From Trichuris trichiura (lineage: Eukaryota > Nematoda > Enoplea > Trichinellida > Trichuridae): a stretch of DNA of 64,000 nt. Shown here one piece after another: positions 1 through 11,610 of this stretch. Made by a program: the position numbers and the translations under genes. Positions within the stretch are counted from its first letter, which is position 1. Every line of letters starts with the position of its first letter. The DNA is taken from NCBI GenBank assembly GCA_037903355.1, contig JBAJFE010000004.1:6370001-6434000 (forward strand), given 5' to 3'. The notes under the pieces were generated by a model, which searched no databases, had not been told where the DNA came from, and saw only the letters and a program-made list of their open reading frames with translations.

Positions 1-584
1 ACAAGACGAATACTTGATCAGGAAGATCAACAAGTTGGTTTCCTCACATTCTTGGGAATTTCAGAGGCGTTCCAGAAGAGACAATGAAGTGAACAGTTTG
101 CAAACCTGAGCTTGGAGCCATAGTGAATTTAAGCTCCAGGGACCTTCCTCTGCGGAAGTAGAAATCCTCGTCAAGGGATTAAATTTTCTTTTACTCTGAA
201 GCACGTCGACTGCTTGGATATGATCTGCAGAGTAGAGCAAACTGTGCAGAAAGGAGAAAAATTAAGGGCGAGCAGATGGGGAGTTCCGTTGCTAGCTACC
301 TTATGCTCGAGAAATCGAGAAATCTGCACAACTGGAAACTTGTCCGTGTCTTACTTCAGGGTGCTAAATGGTTTGAACAGTAAGAAACGAGGTAAAGTAA
401 GTCGCGAAGGCAGATAAGGGCAACGTTGTGGTTCTGATCGACAGTGAAATCTGTGACAACAAAGTGGAAAACTTACTCTCCATTGGCACATATGTCCCAG
501 TAGGACAGAACCCTAACGAAAGTGTGCGAAATTCCTTGGCAGGAAAGCTTAAAGATTTGTTTTGGGAGGCAAGAAACCTACATA
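1..584 (+). pseudogene. Penelope-like element RT N-terminal fragment (second PLE family)
   Basis: Degraded plus-strand reading frames resemble the N-terminal part of a Penelope-like reverse transcriptase. Around 160-200 a stretch reads EVEILVKGLNF, matching ETSILRKGLNF in the PLEs of the right-hand array. Around 408-530 it reads KADKGNVVVLIDSE followed by ENLLSIGTYVPV, the counterpart of KADKSNRIVLLDRTTYN in those PLEs and of the usual KADKG motif of the clade. Similarity is partial, so this is a different PLE family, truncated by the window edge on the left and by a Tigger-like transposon inserted at a TA (583-584) on the right. Stops and frame changes make it non-functional. Confidence 0.55.
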
Positions 585-1141
585 CAGGCAGTTCTCGTAT
601 AACGCGAGCGTTTGGTCACTTAAAAATCCTGAGAAATCTCGCGTTATACGGGACATGCAAAGTATAGGAAAATCACGATTTGGTTCAAAGCGTCAGAAGG
701 ATTGTTTACTTGTAAACAACAACGGAGAGATCTTAAATAAGCTGGGTTGAAACAGGAATTATGATGTACCTGAGCTACTTATTCTACCATTAGGCACGCT
801 GACGTATGGATCCTCTTACACGGGGTCTGAATAACATTATTTTTTACGGCGATCATACATTAACGGCAGAGCTTTTATGATAGAACTCTTTACAGCGGAC
901 AGAGTTCAAACTGGCTTTCAGGAGCGGCGTGCTTGCGTCTTTAGCTTGTGGAAAGAGTCCCTCTCACTCCTAAAATAAACGACCTCACCCAGGAAAGAAT
1001 GGGGTTCCGTTGGACTCACTTTTTTACTCTCACTATCCTTTGTTACGGGCGAACTGAGGTCCTATTAGATGTAGAAGGTAGCGCTTCCTCATCATCACAA
1101 TGTTTCTTCATTGCAGTAAAGTAGAATTCGAGCTTCTTTTG

Positions 1142-3608
1142 TTACGCACGTGTACTTCTTTCGTACAGCAGCTGCTTATATGGCTCCAAGCAAGCTCGGA
1201 TACCTCTTGTGGTTTTCCCGCTGCGTACTGCATTACAATCATTGTCTTCGAGCCATTGTAAACGCTGTTCAATAGTTTCCAGGGTATCTGACAGCTCAGC
1301 AGTGGTCATTTGTCGCGGAGGAGGCAGAGGAACTTCCTGATTTTCATCATCTTCTTTTCCTTCTGTTTCCCCTGCTACAGAAAGTTCCTGCAGCTCATCC
1401 TGTTGGCAATTCAAAATCTCCTCAATATCCTGATATTCTACTCCTTCAAAGCCTGGCCTATTTGCCAACTGAACGCAGCTTTTAGTAATTTCGCATACTT
1501 GAGCAGAAGGCTCAAAGTCTTTAAAATCGCAGATCTGATCTGGGATGAGTTTCCGCCAAACACGGTGCAAGCACTGTTTCGATACGTCATTCCAAGTTTC
1601 TACGGTGTTGTTAATGGCCATTCTCAGGTTATAGTTCTTCCAAAATTCCATCACAGTTTCACAATTTTTTCCGTCGGTCGCGTCGATCAGCATCTTGAAC
1701 GTTCGCCTTAAGTAGTAAGCTTTGAATGCTCTGATAACGCCTTGGTCAAGCGGTTGTAGCAAAGAAGTGGTCCGTGCAGTCAAGAAAACAAAGTGGATAC
1801 TTAGGTCTAGCTCAGCTATCATCGGTGGATGCTTGGCACGCTATCCATGATTACAAGAACTTTAAAAACCAGGTTCTTCTCGTTCAGGTATTTCTTAATG
1901 TCATTCACATACGCATTAGAAAGAATATCAAGGCAAACTTGGGCGGTCATCCATCCTCTTTTGCTGTACCTGTAGTAAACGCCCAAACTGCTTTTAACAA
2001 TTCCCCTTAGGGCTCGTGGATTGGCATGACGATGAATCATCAATGGCTTCAGCTAAAGATCCGCACTAGCGTTGGCACCGAGCATTACAGTCACACGATC
2101 TTTCGCAGCGCAGATTCCTGCAGTACGCCTACGCTCTCTGGAAATGTAGGTCCTTTTTAGCATACGCTTTAGATAAAGATTTGTCTCGTCGAAGTTAAAA
2201 GCTCGATCGAGGCAGTAGCCCAGTGTTTCCCAACCTTTCTGGAGCCAGGGCCCCCTTTCGCGACCTTCAACTTGCCGGGGCCCCCCGTCATTCTCCTCAA
2301 CGTAATTCTACTGCTTCTGTTATCCTCAGGTGCCCCTACTGTGGTTACGTTGTTGAGAATTTGTACAAGTATTTCGACACCTGAAACAGGCTGCAGAATG
2401 TGGAATTGACTTTGCTGCCTACCGTGTATGCCAAAGCAAAAACACTTAAGCCGGGCCGTCGTTAAAAACCTCGTTAACCTGAACACAGAATTTCTTTTCT
2501 ACACTAGAGCAAAATGGCTAGTAAGGAAGCCGGCTGCCATGTACGGCGAAGGCTCCTTAACGATATTCGAAGCCGTGAACGTCTTTAATTTTTTAGTTGG
2601 CACTGAAGGCGTTCTTTTCGTATTGCTGGACTTAAGCCGGCTAATTGCAGATCAGGGAGCCTTCAGAGTACAAGCGACGCATGGCATTTCCTCTTCCTTA
2701 ATTTCTCGGGCTGTTAGCAATGGTAGCGCAATATGTAAGTCAGGCAGCGATGCTGTTTTCGGGGCTGCGCAACACTGAATCTAAATTCAATATTTCCTCA
2801 GAGCAAGACGACAGTCGCTTGATCTTACCACAGTACGAGGACTGGGTATGGTGCAGTGCTACTAATTTATCCATGTCCGGCATGATAGTCGTCAGGAGTA
2901 ATCTCAGGTCGCCTCGCTTCACTATCCTGAACGGCAGGATCGCTCTCGTCCTGCGGCACCAACTACCAGGGACCCCCTAAATCCCCAATCCTTCCCAGAG
3001 CCCCGTTCAAGTTTTCCAAGGCCCCTAAGGGTTCCCTGGGACCCCCGTTGGGAATCACTGCAGTAGCCCTTTTCTGTGACCAAGTTTTGTACTTCTATTG
3101 GAAATGTTTGCGCGGTATCGACGTCCGCGCTTTCTGCTTCGCCACAGAGACGAACATAGTGAAAACTGTATCGATTCTTGAAACGGCAGAACCAACCACT
3201 ACTAGCAGTAAATGGAGGAATTTCAGTAGGATTTGTAGACTGTTTCTTAAGGTCTTCGTAAATGGTAACTGTTTTTTGTCTGATGGTGAAAAACGTTCCT
3301 ATTCTTTTCATCGTTTGAGTTTCGATCCAAATGCTGAGTAGTTTTTCCATTTCTTCCAGTATCTCAGGGCTTGTTCTTATTGACATCGCAATACTTGAAC
3401 TGGTTCCGCTTACGCAAGTCTGTTTAATTTCTTCTGCATTGCTCCTAATGGTCTGCAAGGTTGATTCCTTTCTGCCAGTAGCTTTGACGATATCACATGT
3501 CGTCTCATTCCGTTCATACCGTTTCAGTATCTCAAACATCTCTCCAACAGTCAGCGCTTTTCTTTTTCCACCACTACCAGGTGACTTCGAATCAGGAAGC
3601 TTAGACAT
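1142..3608 (-). pseudogene. Tigger/pogo-like transposase, broken
   Basis: Translation starts at ATG 3606-3608 (MSKLPDSKSPGSGGKRK). A psq-type helix-turn-helix and a CENP-B-type DNA-binding domain follow (to about 3069), which would bind the terminal repeats in the nucleus. Past the hAT insertion the same reading resumes: first catalytic Asp in FNFDETNLYLKRM (about 2188), second in IMDSVP (about 1841), third in LQPLDQGVIRAF (about 1755). The C-terminal tail is proline-rich and ends near 1142. Lesions: the hAT at 2221-3060, an in-frame TAG near 2055 (DL*LKPL) and a frameshift near 1820. All three catalytic acidic residues are still visible. Without lesions the protein would be about 540 residues, typical of Tigger transposases. 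Confidence 0.8.
2221..3060 (-). mobile_element. Internally deleted hAT transposon (840 bp) with perfect 8-bp TSD
   Basis: The termini are CAGTGTTTCCCAACC (2221) and its imperfect inverse GTTGGGAATCACTG (ending 3060). Both are of the CAGTG type seen in ZBED/Charlie-like hAT elements. An exact 8-bp duplication CAGTAGCC flanks it (2213-2220 and 3061-3068), the diagnostic hAT target-site length. Internally, around 2740-2922 on the minus strand, a short frame GDLRLLLTTIMPDMDKLVALH matches the C-terminal end of the transposase at 4659-4740. The element is therefore a deletion derivative of that family. It interrupts the Tigger transposase frame exactly at a Gly-Tyr-Cys stretch. Confidence 0.92.
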
Positions 3609-3950
3609 TTTCAGATACTTAAAGGCTATCGTCAAATCGCGGAATCAGACAAAATACTTACCAATTGAGCTCGCAATCAGACGGTGTGAATGTTTTCCGA
3701 ATTCTGTGCTAGCGTACTACGACTCACTGGAAAACCTCTACGATGCCCGCGCTTCGGGAGAATTGAAAATGGAAACGTCGTCTGTACACATGTTCCTGCC
3801 GGCGGGAATTATTGCGCCGAACATGAATACCGATATGTAGCCTGTTTGAGTATGCCTATTGCAGGCTGCACAGCTGGGTCAGACACTACTTCTGATAAGA
3901 ATCCTAAACGTTTTGGTAGATGCGACTTCTTGGTACACGACCGTATAGAT

Positions 3951-6600
3951 CAGTGTTTCCCAACCTTTTTTGAGCCAGGGCCCCCTTTCGCGACCTTCAA
4001 CTTGCCGGGGCCCCCCGTCATTCTCCCCAACGTAATCTTCCTGCTTCTGTTATCCTCAGGTGCGCCTACTGTGGTTACGTTGTTGCCAATTTGTACAAGT
4101 AGTTCAGCACTTGAAAGAGCCGGCAGAATGTAGAATTGATTTCGCTGCCTGCCGTGTTTGCCAAAGAAAAAACAGTTAAGCCGGGCCATCTTTAAAAATC
4201 TTATTAACCTGCGGATCATGTCAGCCACAAGTAGGTCCCCATGGTTTGCGCTGTGAAAGTTGAGTGTGCGATTAATGGCTGGAAAACCTGGCGATGCGAA
4301 GTCGACGCTGAATTTCTTTTCTACGCTAGAGCAAAATGGTTAGTAAGGAAGCCAGCCAGCTGCCATATACGGCGAATGCTCCTAGCGATATTCGAAGCCG
4401 TTAACGCCATAAATTCTTTATTTGACACTGAAGGCGTTCTTTTCGTATTACTGGATTTAATCCGGCTAACTGCAGATCAGGGAGCATTCAGAGTACAAGC
4501 GCGGCATTGGGTTTCCTCTTCCTTAATTTTTCGGGCTGTTAGCAATGGTAGCGCAAATTGTAAGTGAGGCTGCGATGTTGTTCTCAGTGCTGCGCAGCAA
4601 TGAATCTAAATTCAATATTTCCTCAGAACAAGACGACAGCCGCTTGATCTTACCTCACTTAGTGCGACGGTTGGTTCTGGTGCAATACTAATAATTTATC
4701 CACGTCCGGCTCGATAGTCGTCAGAAGTAATCTCAAGCCGCCTTGCCTGACTATCTGTAAGCGGTTTCTTTTTTTTCCGAGAAGGTCCGTTACCGCATTA
4801 AATCCGCGTTCAACCAAATAGGACGACGGAAAAGGGATGAGGAACTTCTTAGCTACGTTCCATAGCCTGGGATACAGCTGTCTGATTTCCTGCTGCAGCC
4901 AGAAACTGGTATAGCCGCCCTTCATCTTGGGCTTCAGCTCCTCGTTGGCTTGCATCTCAATGAGCTCTTCCTGGTAAGCCACTTCAACCTCGGCGAGGCA
5001 TGTAAGCGGGTCCAAAACTCAGTCCGGTGTCGTCATGGACAAAATATCTCTGTACCTTTCGCACATGTCCTCATGGAGCATGCTGAGATGGTCACAGAAG
5101 GAGCGTATGACATCGTCAGGGAGGCCGCCATTCATCTTGAGGTCGTCAAGGTTAGGGAACTGGCGGTACTCTCCGCGCCCCAGGTTTTGGCGGAAAATGG
5201 TAAGCTTGTCGATGAAAGCCTTTACAAACGTCTTGGTCTTGATAAAATTCAGTTGATCTCCTTGCAACTGCAAATTCATCTCGTTAAACTTTAAGTAGAG
5301 GTCGGACATGTAAGCTATGTCAGCTCTCGATTTCTCCACGTTGTCGCGTAATTTCGTATCCTCAGTTTTGAGAAACTGTACGACGGTGTCAGAAAGGGCA
5401 TAGAAGCGGCTCAAGCAGGCGCCCCTTGAAAGCCGGCGTACTTCTGTGTGAAGCAGGAGCCGGTTAAAATCTTCGTCATTTTCTTCGCATAGTTCGCTGA
5501 ACAATCTCTCTCTCAAGGCACTGCTTTTGATTTTATTAACCGCAGTGATCACGTACTGCAGCGAACGGTGCAGTTTGTCACTGAGCCGCTTCGCCACCAG
5601 ATGTTGCCGGTGAATTATGCAGTGCACGGCCAGCAAATCCGGTACCTTTTCTTCTAGATACGAAAGGAACCAGCGATGGCGTCCAAGCATTGACGGGGCT
5701 CCATCCGTCGCGACAGCGATTACGTTTGTTGGGGGTATCTCCTTCTCTTTAAAAAAGTTTTCTACAGTACGAAATATTGATTCTCCTCTAGTGTCAGTCA
5801 GCAGTTCTCTTGCGAAGAGTAACTCCTGAACTAACTTGCCTTCCTTGATGAACCTAACATAGGCCAACAGCAGCGCTTCGTTATGTGGCAACGTCGACTC
5901 ATCCACCTGTAAAGAAAATTCCTCTGTTCTCAAGAGGTTGCAGAGCGTATTCTCCACATCAGCGCTCATTTCATCAATACGTCGCTGCACCGTATTGTTG
6001 CTTAAGGGAATCTTTTTAATTATTTCAGTTGCAGGAATGCGCAACACAGTACGCAGCACTTCCGAAAGTATCAGTTCTTCTCCGATGGCATGCGGCTTTC
6101 CAGATTTCGCGATTAAGAGGGAGATGTTATAGAACTCGCGCAATCCGTCGGTGTTTCCTCTTGATGCGGATGAAAAAATCCCTGGCAATTTAGGTCGCTT
6201 TTGGAAGTTATCTTGAAGAGATTGGAAGTAAGAAAGGTCTTTATTGGCCTTGTCACCGTGCATCGTTTTCAAATGTTTTACTAATTTTGAGGGCTTCATC
6301 AGTTCATTCGCAAAAGCCTTTTCACAGATCAAGCAAAATGGTTGCTGCGAATTCGAGGGTGACGGTATAAAACCGTATCTTAGATATTCGACATTGTATT
6401 CCCTACATTTCTTTTTTGCTTCTGCCATCTGTAGAAATTTACATCCGTTACTAACAAATTTAGAGCCAGACAGTAGCACGGTGGTATTAAGAAATCAATT
6501 AGCCAAGCGTCATCTAAGCTCCCGCAATAAGAACACAGGGGATTCCGCACTGGACGGCACTGTCCCTCTACGTCGGTCCTGGAAGCGGGAGCAGATCGCT
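3951..6600 (-). mobile_element. hAT transposon, left terminus and transposase region
   Basis: The terminus CAGTGTTTCCCAACC begins at 3951 and is followed by the same GC-rich subterminal block as the 840-bp hAT. The flank is Tigger sequence ending GTATAGAT, which should be the 8-bp target duplication. No matching right end with GTATAGAT exists in the window. The only other compatible end, at 8973, is flanked by GGCTAGAA. The right boundary near 6600 is a guess based on where the coding region stops. See the separate entry for the 8973 end and the finding about a chimeric element. Confidence 0.7.
4659..6479 (-). pseudogene. ZBED5/FAM200-like hAT transposase, one in-frame stop
   Basis: The frame runs from 6479 to 5019, is stopped by a single TGA at 5019-5021, and continues in the same frame to 4659, giving about 605 codons. 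The N-terminus has a BED-type zinc finger (CLIC, then HLKTMH at about residues 50-75). Further on are AVATDGAPSMLGRHRWFL and AVHCIIHRQHLVAKRL, matching the RNase-H-like core of ZBED5/FAM200/GTF2IRD2-type hAT proteins. After the stop, YPRLWNVAKKFLIPFPSSYLVERGF is the conserved hAT C-terminal dimerisation block. The stop falls where relatives usually have Trp (TTPD*VLDP), consistent with one TGG to TGA change. Otherwise the frame is clean, so decay is recent or this is a domesticated or polymorphic allele. Confidence 0.85.
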
Positions 6601-8849
6601 TTCATGTGATCACCCCGCTCTTTTCTGATGGTAGCGACGGACAAATAGGCTCAAAATAAGTCTATGAAGCATGAGGTTGCGACAGGGTCGTTCTTGTCCT
6701 CGCGCGGCGGACAACGGAAAGCACGCGATACAATTTTCTGCCCAGGTTTGCGGACATCCTCCCTCTCCCTGGTGTTGTCGTGTCATGTTTGAGAAGGTAG
6801 GCTGGCTGACAAGATTTCGCATGGTTTCAAGTTCGGAAATACTTCCGCCCACCAAGGTTTGATGGCAAACAATGCCCGCAGTTTAACGACGAACTCTCCG
6901 CTACTGGCTGTCTTTTTAGATATCAAACCAGTGAAGAGTGGGGGATACAAATGTTTGACTGAGTACTGCTTCAAACAGATCTACACCTCCCGTACTAGGC
7001 CTATTTTCCTTGCTATTTTTGCGAACCGCAAGGCCATGCGTAAGGAAGGAAGGCAGACGGTCGTAAGATGCTCCCACCTGTAAAGCAAACTGGGCGTGTA
7101 TTCTCCTTTTTGCTGGTGAGCGCTACTGAACTCGTGGGTTTATCATTCGCTACTTAAACACAGGCGTGGTTAAACATAAGCAAACTAATCCTTTCCCGAA
7201 GAAGTTGACGAACAACCGGAGGCTGATGGTAGTTCTTAGCCCAAGCATAGCAAAATGGGTGACGTCGTCGAGCGCTATAACTTAGGTTAAGACTTCCGCG
7301 ACGGACCCTGTCGGCCGTCCTGAAGCCTGACACGCCGTGAGAGTCGTCGCGGAAACCTGCTGGCGTTTACGGAGCACGTTTCTTAGAAAGCACCGCCTGT
7401 GGCTTAGTTCCTCTGGGAAATATGATCACAAGGAGCGGCACTAGGCGTTGCCGAAGTCCCGCGGGCGATAAGCTTCAGGCACAATACATAGCGGGCGACG
7501 TGCCTGTTAGCGGCCGAGAAAAAGACGTCCACTATAGTCATGAAATGGGCACACTTCGTCGTTTAAGTACCCGTAGTAGCGAGCATATGACTTCTTGAAA
7601 TCCCGTTAGGTATCTACACTAGATGTAGAAATCAAACTGAGAAGTAGTGCTTATAAGGTGTCCCCGTTAAGTGAAGAGCCACGGCAAGTGTTTCAGACAT
7701 GTAAAAGGTAACCTGTACAAAACTGTGATGTGATGTGCCTTTCGCGTTGATGAGGGCTCGGGGGTTAAGCTACCGCCGACGTATTAAAGAAGGATGGGAC
7801 GCATTGGGACAGTCAGAAGGAGCGCCGTCAGTCAAGGATCCCCTGTACTCACTAAACTAGCAGATCAGAGCTTATTATCCTTACAGATACTCCTATGGTT
7901 GCGACTGAATCTATTTTAATGCTCAAGCAATGCTGATCTCCTGGTAACGTGAGCCATGTTTCAACTAGAATCTTACAAGACACTTACCTTTCTATTTTTA
8001 AGAAGTTCGTCGAATTTCAGGAGAGGTCCGTAGTCGCGACAAAGCAGTTTCCTAACAGCTGATATAACGGGATAGCTGAATAGATGAGAACTACAGCACT
8101 GAGGAAACAAGACACAAGAAGGATCGCAGAGCTATTATTACTTTCCACCGTCAACGCACAGGAAAGAATAATCAGTGCCTACTGAGCATTTTCCCCGCCA
8201 TTACTCCCTAGGCGCGCTTGTCCGCCCCCGCGAAGAAGTTGTCATTGCCCCCTGTAGGTTGTAGTTTTCCGAGCCCTCCGATTTGCGCCAGGGTGGTATG
8301 CTAATGCGAAAAAAACCGACCAAAAAGATTCATTTTGAATTGCGCTTTAGCACAGCAGCAGATGGCGAATCACAGAAATCGGACAATTCGCCTTTCGGTC
8401 AGGCTATCCTTCGCCAATGGCTTTTTTTGTACGTGGCTGGAATTCGCTACGCAGCATAATATAGTAAGAAAAACTTTCGCCCGATACATCAGGGTAAACG
8501 ACAGGGCAAAGATAACAAGCTATTGGATCTCGTGTATCTTCCCCGCCAGAAACGGAGACGGCAGCATCAAAGGGACGCTTATTTACGTTAACTGTTTTAG
8601 CGCGCTACGCTTGTGTATCAAGCTCGCCAACGTCTCACAATAACATCGAAGAACACATGTTCAGTCTTAGGCTTAGGCTAGGGCAGGACAGGACGGCTGG
8701 CACGGTTAAAGAACGCGAACCATTGTTACTGTGACGGCGTAATCTTCACTTGACCTCCCTTGATGTTGCCGCGTCAACTTCAGCCGGGGGTACGATACAC
8801 GAGACTCGCTAATTTCCATAGCCAAACTACGTGCAGGCACGGCTGCGCG
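6601..8849. other. No recognisable gene or repeat
   Basis: Several short open frames occur in this 2.2 kb (for example 8335-8643 plus), but none shows a recognisable motif, domain or consistent codon pattern. It may be decayed interior of a long hAT element spanning 3951-8973, or unrelated host DNA. I see no terminal repeats, tRNA-like folds or simple repeats here. Confidence 0.4.
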
Positions 8850-8973
8850 CTCTCGTCCTGCGGCACCGAATACCAGGAGCCCCCTGGGGCTTCCTTAAGC
8901 TCCCAGGGACCCTCTAAATTCCCAATCCTCCTCAGTGCCCCCAAGGGGTCCCTGGGGCGGCCGTTGGGAATCA
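8850..8973. mobile_element. hAT transposon right terminus
   Basis: The block from CGTCCTGCGGCACCGAATACC to GTTGGGAATCACTG (ending 8973) is homologous to the right end of the 840-bp hAT (2951-3060). It has a partly different arrangement of the C-rich subterminal motifs. The following 8 bp, GGCTAGAA, belong to the 1.6-kb repeat; the uninterrupted copy of that repeat near 19645 reads GGCTAGAG. This end therefore derives from an insertion into that repeat. Confidence 0.75.
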
Positions 8974-10577
8974 CTGGGCTAGAAAATATGCCGTATGGAA
9001 GTTACAAAAATTCATCGCCTGGTTGAAAAGGACGCAGTGATCTAGTATCCTGCCAGATATTAATGGTGCTCTTAAGCTTGTACGAGATTTCCGGAAAGCT
9101 TTTCCAAAGCGCTGTATGCACATTGCTTTGCTAACACGAAAAATCGGAGAGCATTTGTACTATGTCCGTCTGTGCGGATAAGCGATAAAAAATTAAAGTT
9201 GTTGCTCGCTGCAGTAAGTTACCGCCGTCACCCTCAACCTAACAAAGTGTTCGCGCAAAGGTGGGCCCTCCAAAAGCGACTCAGTTGGAGAGATGTTTAA
9301 GCACTGCTTCCAAAGCGCGTACAATATTAAGGACATTAACGTGGTTCTACGAGACATTGGCTTATTGTCCGGAAAGTTTGCCGATTAGCGGGAAGTGAAA
9401 TTTCGCGAATGCTTATTGCAGTACCACTGCAAGAACAGGTTTTCTACTTACTTGCCGGAATAGAAACTCGTCAGCTTTTCCTATTTTTCAGGCAAAGGAG
9501 TGGACTGGCCCATTTAAGTTTCCTAAGGGTCGCTATAGAATGAAGATAGCCGAGTTTTCAAGCTTTCAAATGCTTAGCGCTTTGTACCATAAGGATAAAC
9601 CAGCAAAGAGGTCAAAAATAAACTAAAATCACCTTTACAGTTTGATATTTAGTTATTAGACTTGCTTTTTGACTCCTATGCTACCAGGGGCCGTTTTCAT
9701 ACTGTACCACTGCGGGCAATTCTATTCTGCTCCTGCGTCAAGCTGAAACCTGAACATTAACCTTGTATTGAGGCTTCAACATACTTAAAGATTTAGCGGA
9801 CTTTGATTTTGATATTGACTGGATTGTTCGATTTCGTAGACAGATTTTCCGCCAGCTGGTTAGTATATGCAGGTTCGTTTCTTGTAAGAATGGAAGCATT
9901 CTGCTCTGCTTTTATTGGAAAACATTCAAAAAATTATACCCTGCCTTCTCGTCAGCCGAACCGGGAATATCAACCTTATGTTTTGGCTTAGCTTTAGGGT
10001 AAAACAGAACGGATGCCTAGCAAACCTACAGTATGCCAGTGGAACCAGCAATTGATTAGGACTCAGAGAAGCTTAATTTCAGCAACAACAACCTGTTTTC
10101 ATTGTGCTTTCTCCTCTCTGTCATCGTTCGATTGCGAAGCCACGCTGACGGATAAACTTTCCTCGAAAAACTCGCCGCCTTTGCGCTCTTTGTCTTGGAG
10201 TTTAAGCTTCACGTTTTGCTGCCGACAGACGTATTGCCGTACTAATAGAGAAACATATCTATCGAGTAGCAGATTAAGACTACGGTTGCTTCCGCTTAAC
10301 GTTAAAACGTTGAAGGCTCCTGTTTGCGGCTCCATCCGAAAGACAGCTCCTACACGAGTTTGCCTTGGCTTTTCGGGAAGACCGTACGATTGGATGCCTA
10401 AAAAGCTGAGTTACTTCATCGCGCGTTTAGCTTGAGTTATTATCTGATCAATCATGTTTTACGTGCGCGAGCAGGCATCTTCGAGAAACTTTTCTTCCCA
10501 CCCCAAATAAGGAGCAGCGAGCGTAGACAAGCCAATCCTCAAAGCCGACTGCAGAGGAAAGCTGGGTTTCAAAAGTC
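8974..10577 (+). repeat. 1.6-kb interspersed repeat R, copy 1
   Basis: About 95% identical by eye to 19644-21245 in the same orientation. Its left edge is set by the hAT insertion and its right edge by loss of similarity after CTGGGTTTCAAAAGTC. No terminal inverted repeats, LTRs or poly-A tail are visible. Possible protein-coding traces: LKLVRDFRKAFPKRC near 9070-9115, a GTAAGT donor-like site near 9213 and a terminal-exon-like frame after a TTTTTCAG acceptor at 9491. I do not recognise the family. It could be a decayed gene segment duplicated with its introns. Confidence 0.75.
9492..9626 (+). pseudogene. Possible terminal exon, unrecognised protein (repeat R copy 1)
   Basis: After a good acceptor (CTATTTTTCAG) a 44-codon frame reads AKEWTGPFKFPKGRYRMKIA and ends with a basic tail (KPAKRSKIN) and TAA. 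The same frame, acceptor and stop are kept in the other copy (20157-20291) with two amino-acid changes. A donor-like GTAAGT lies about 280 bp upstream. No family recognised. The exon call rests only on frame conservation between two copies and the splice signal. Confidence 0.3.
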
Positions 10578-11610
10578 ATTTTATGTGTCTTTTTTCTGTA
10601 AGAAATATTGCGGGTATAAAGAAATCAAGTTGCATCCCGCTAGGAAAATGTATTAGTCCCGCAAGACACTGAGTTTTAACGGTCAGGATCAGGTAAGCTG
10701 CCGCCAACGTATTTTTCATCCCACCGTTGCGTTGAATGTGCGAAAGGTTCACCTGAAAGGGATACGTTTTTCTTCGAAATTCGACTTGATATATCGGACG
10801 CTGTTGTTGCGTTTGTTGTGCGCGGATCACTATGTTAAAGCTGTAAAGTGACTGCAGAGAGAATCAAAAACAAATTATTCAACCACCCACTTGCCCGTAT
10901 TGATAGAAGGACAGACAGCGGTCGTACGCAGCTTTCAAGCTGAGCTCGTAACATTGTCTTCCAACCTGAGCATAGCAGTGCCTGTAGCCGATGAGCACTT
11001 GCTCGCTAATAGTCGCTCAACTACTTGCCGCGCATAGCTCATAGCTTACCAGACCAACCAAGCCGCAAGAAAACAAGAACAAGCTCGTAATATCAAAACA
11101 TTTTATTCGAAATGCATGTATCAAAATTAACCATTAAATGAAAAACAAAACATATTTTATTTAATACTCCTCTTATTACAATTGCCCTATTGCGCAGGTT
11201 TAAGGACCTTATTGGGGACCCTGCGGGCCCCCTCCGTCTAAGCCCCCTGCGCCTCACCGCCCCTGTCCTCGGCAGTGCTCCATTGGAGCCGCTAGAGGGG
11301 CAAGTCGGCAAGGCAGCCACTTCCCCCGTCGCGGTGCCCGCCGCTTCCGCCGTCGCTGTCGCCGCCGCTTCTACCGCTGCACTGGCGGGACCGGGGCCTT
11401 CTTCTGAACACTCTGTCTCGTTAGCTGCACGTACCAGGTCGTCCAATATGTGGAAAACCCACATTAAAAACCCGAAACAAACTGCGTGAAAGAGTATGTC
11501 ACAATAATCCATGTCACAATAACTGTCAACTAACTGTCACTACCTACGCTGCTGAGCAGCCCTATATACTGCTTCAGTGCATAAAGAGTGTGCAGGCACT
11601 ACCTGCATAT
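10578..11610. other. Non-repetitive spacer, no convincing gene
   Basis: The only long frame (11093-11512 minus, 139 codons) is dominated by a GC-rich Ala/Thr/Gly tract from a GCC/GCT-rich stretch at about 11270-11400. Both strands are open there, a composition effect. A hydrophobic segment (DILFHAVCFGFLMWVFHIL) starts that frame, so a short real exon cannot be excluded. Nothing else stands out. Confidence 0.4.

Larger units (their letters stand above)
585..3950 (-). mobile_element. Tigger/pogo-like DNA transposon, catalytic-domain-bearing copy
   Basis: The right end in element orientation is at 585, next to a TA (583-584), and begins CAGGCAGTTCTCGTATAACG. It is nearly identical to the terminal inverted repeat of four shorter copies at 21.5, 28.9, 40.4 and 54.1 kb. 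The other end is lost where hAT sequence starts at 3951. Without the nested 840-bp hAT (2221-3060) about 2.5 kb remain. This copy keeps the central DDE region that the four shorter copies lack, so it is closest to the autonomous parent. Family assignment rests on the N-terminal psq/CENP-B helix-turn-helix plus the LLQPLDQGVIRAFKAYY signature of DDE_1 Tigger transposases. Confidence 0.85.

Noticed and set aside
8335..8643. 102-codon plus-strand frame in the hAT-flanked gap
   Set aside because: No recognisable domain, no homologous copy elsewhere in the window and no splice context.
11093..11512. 139-codon minus-strand frame with an Ala/Thr-rich centre
   Set aside because: The plus strand is also open over the same bases, and the pattern follows a GC-rich triplet-like tract. 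No domain or splice context supports a gene.
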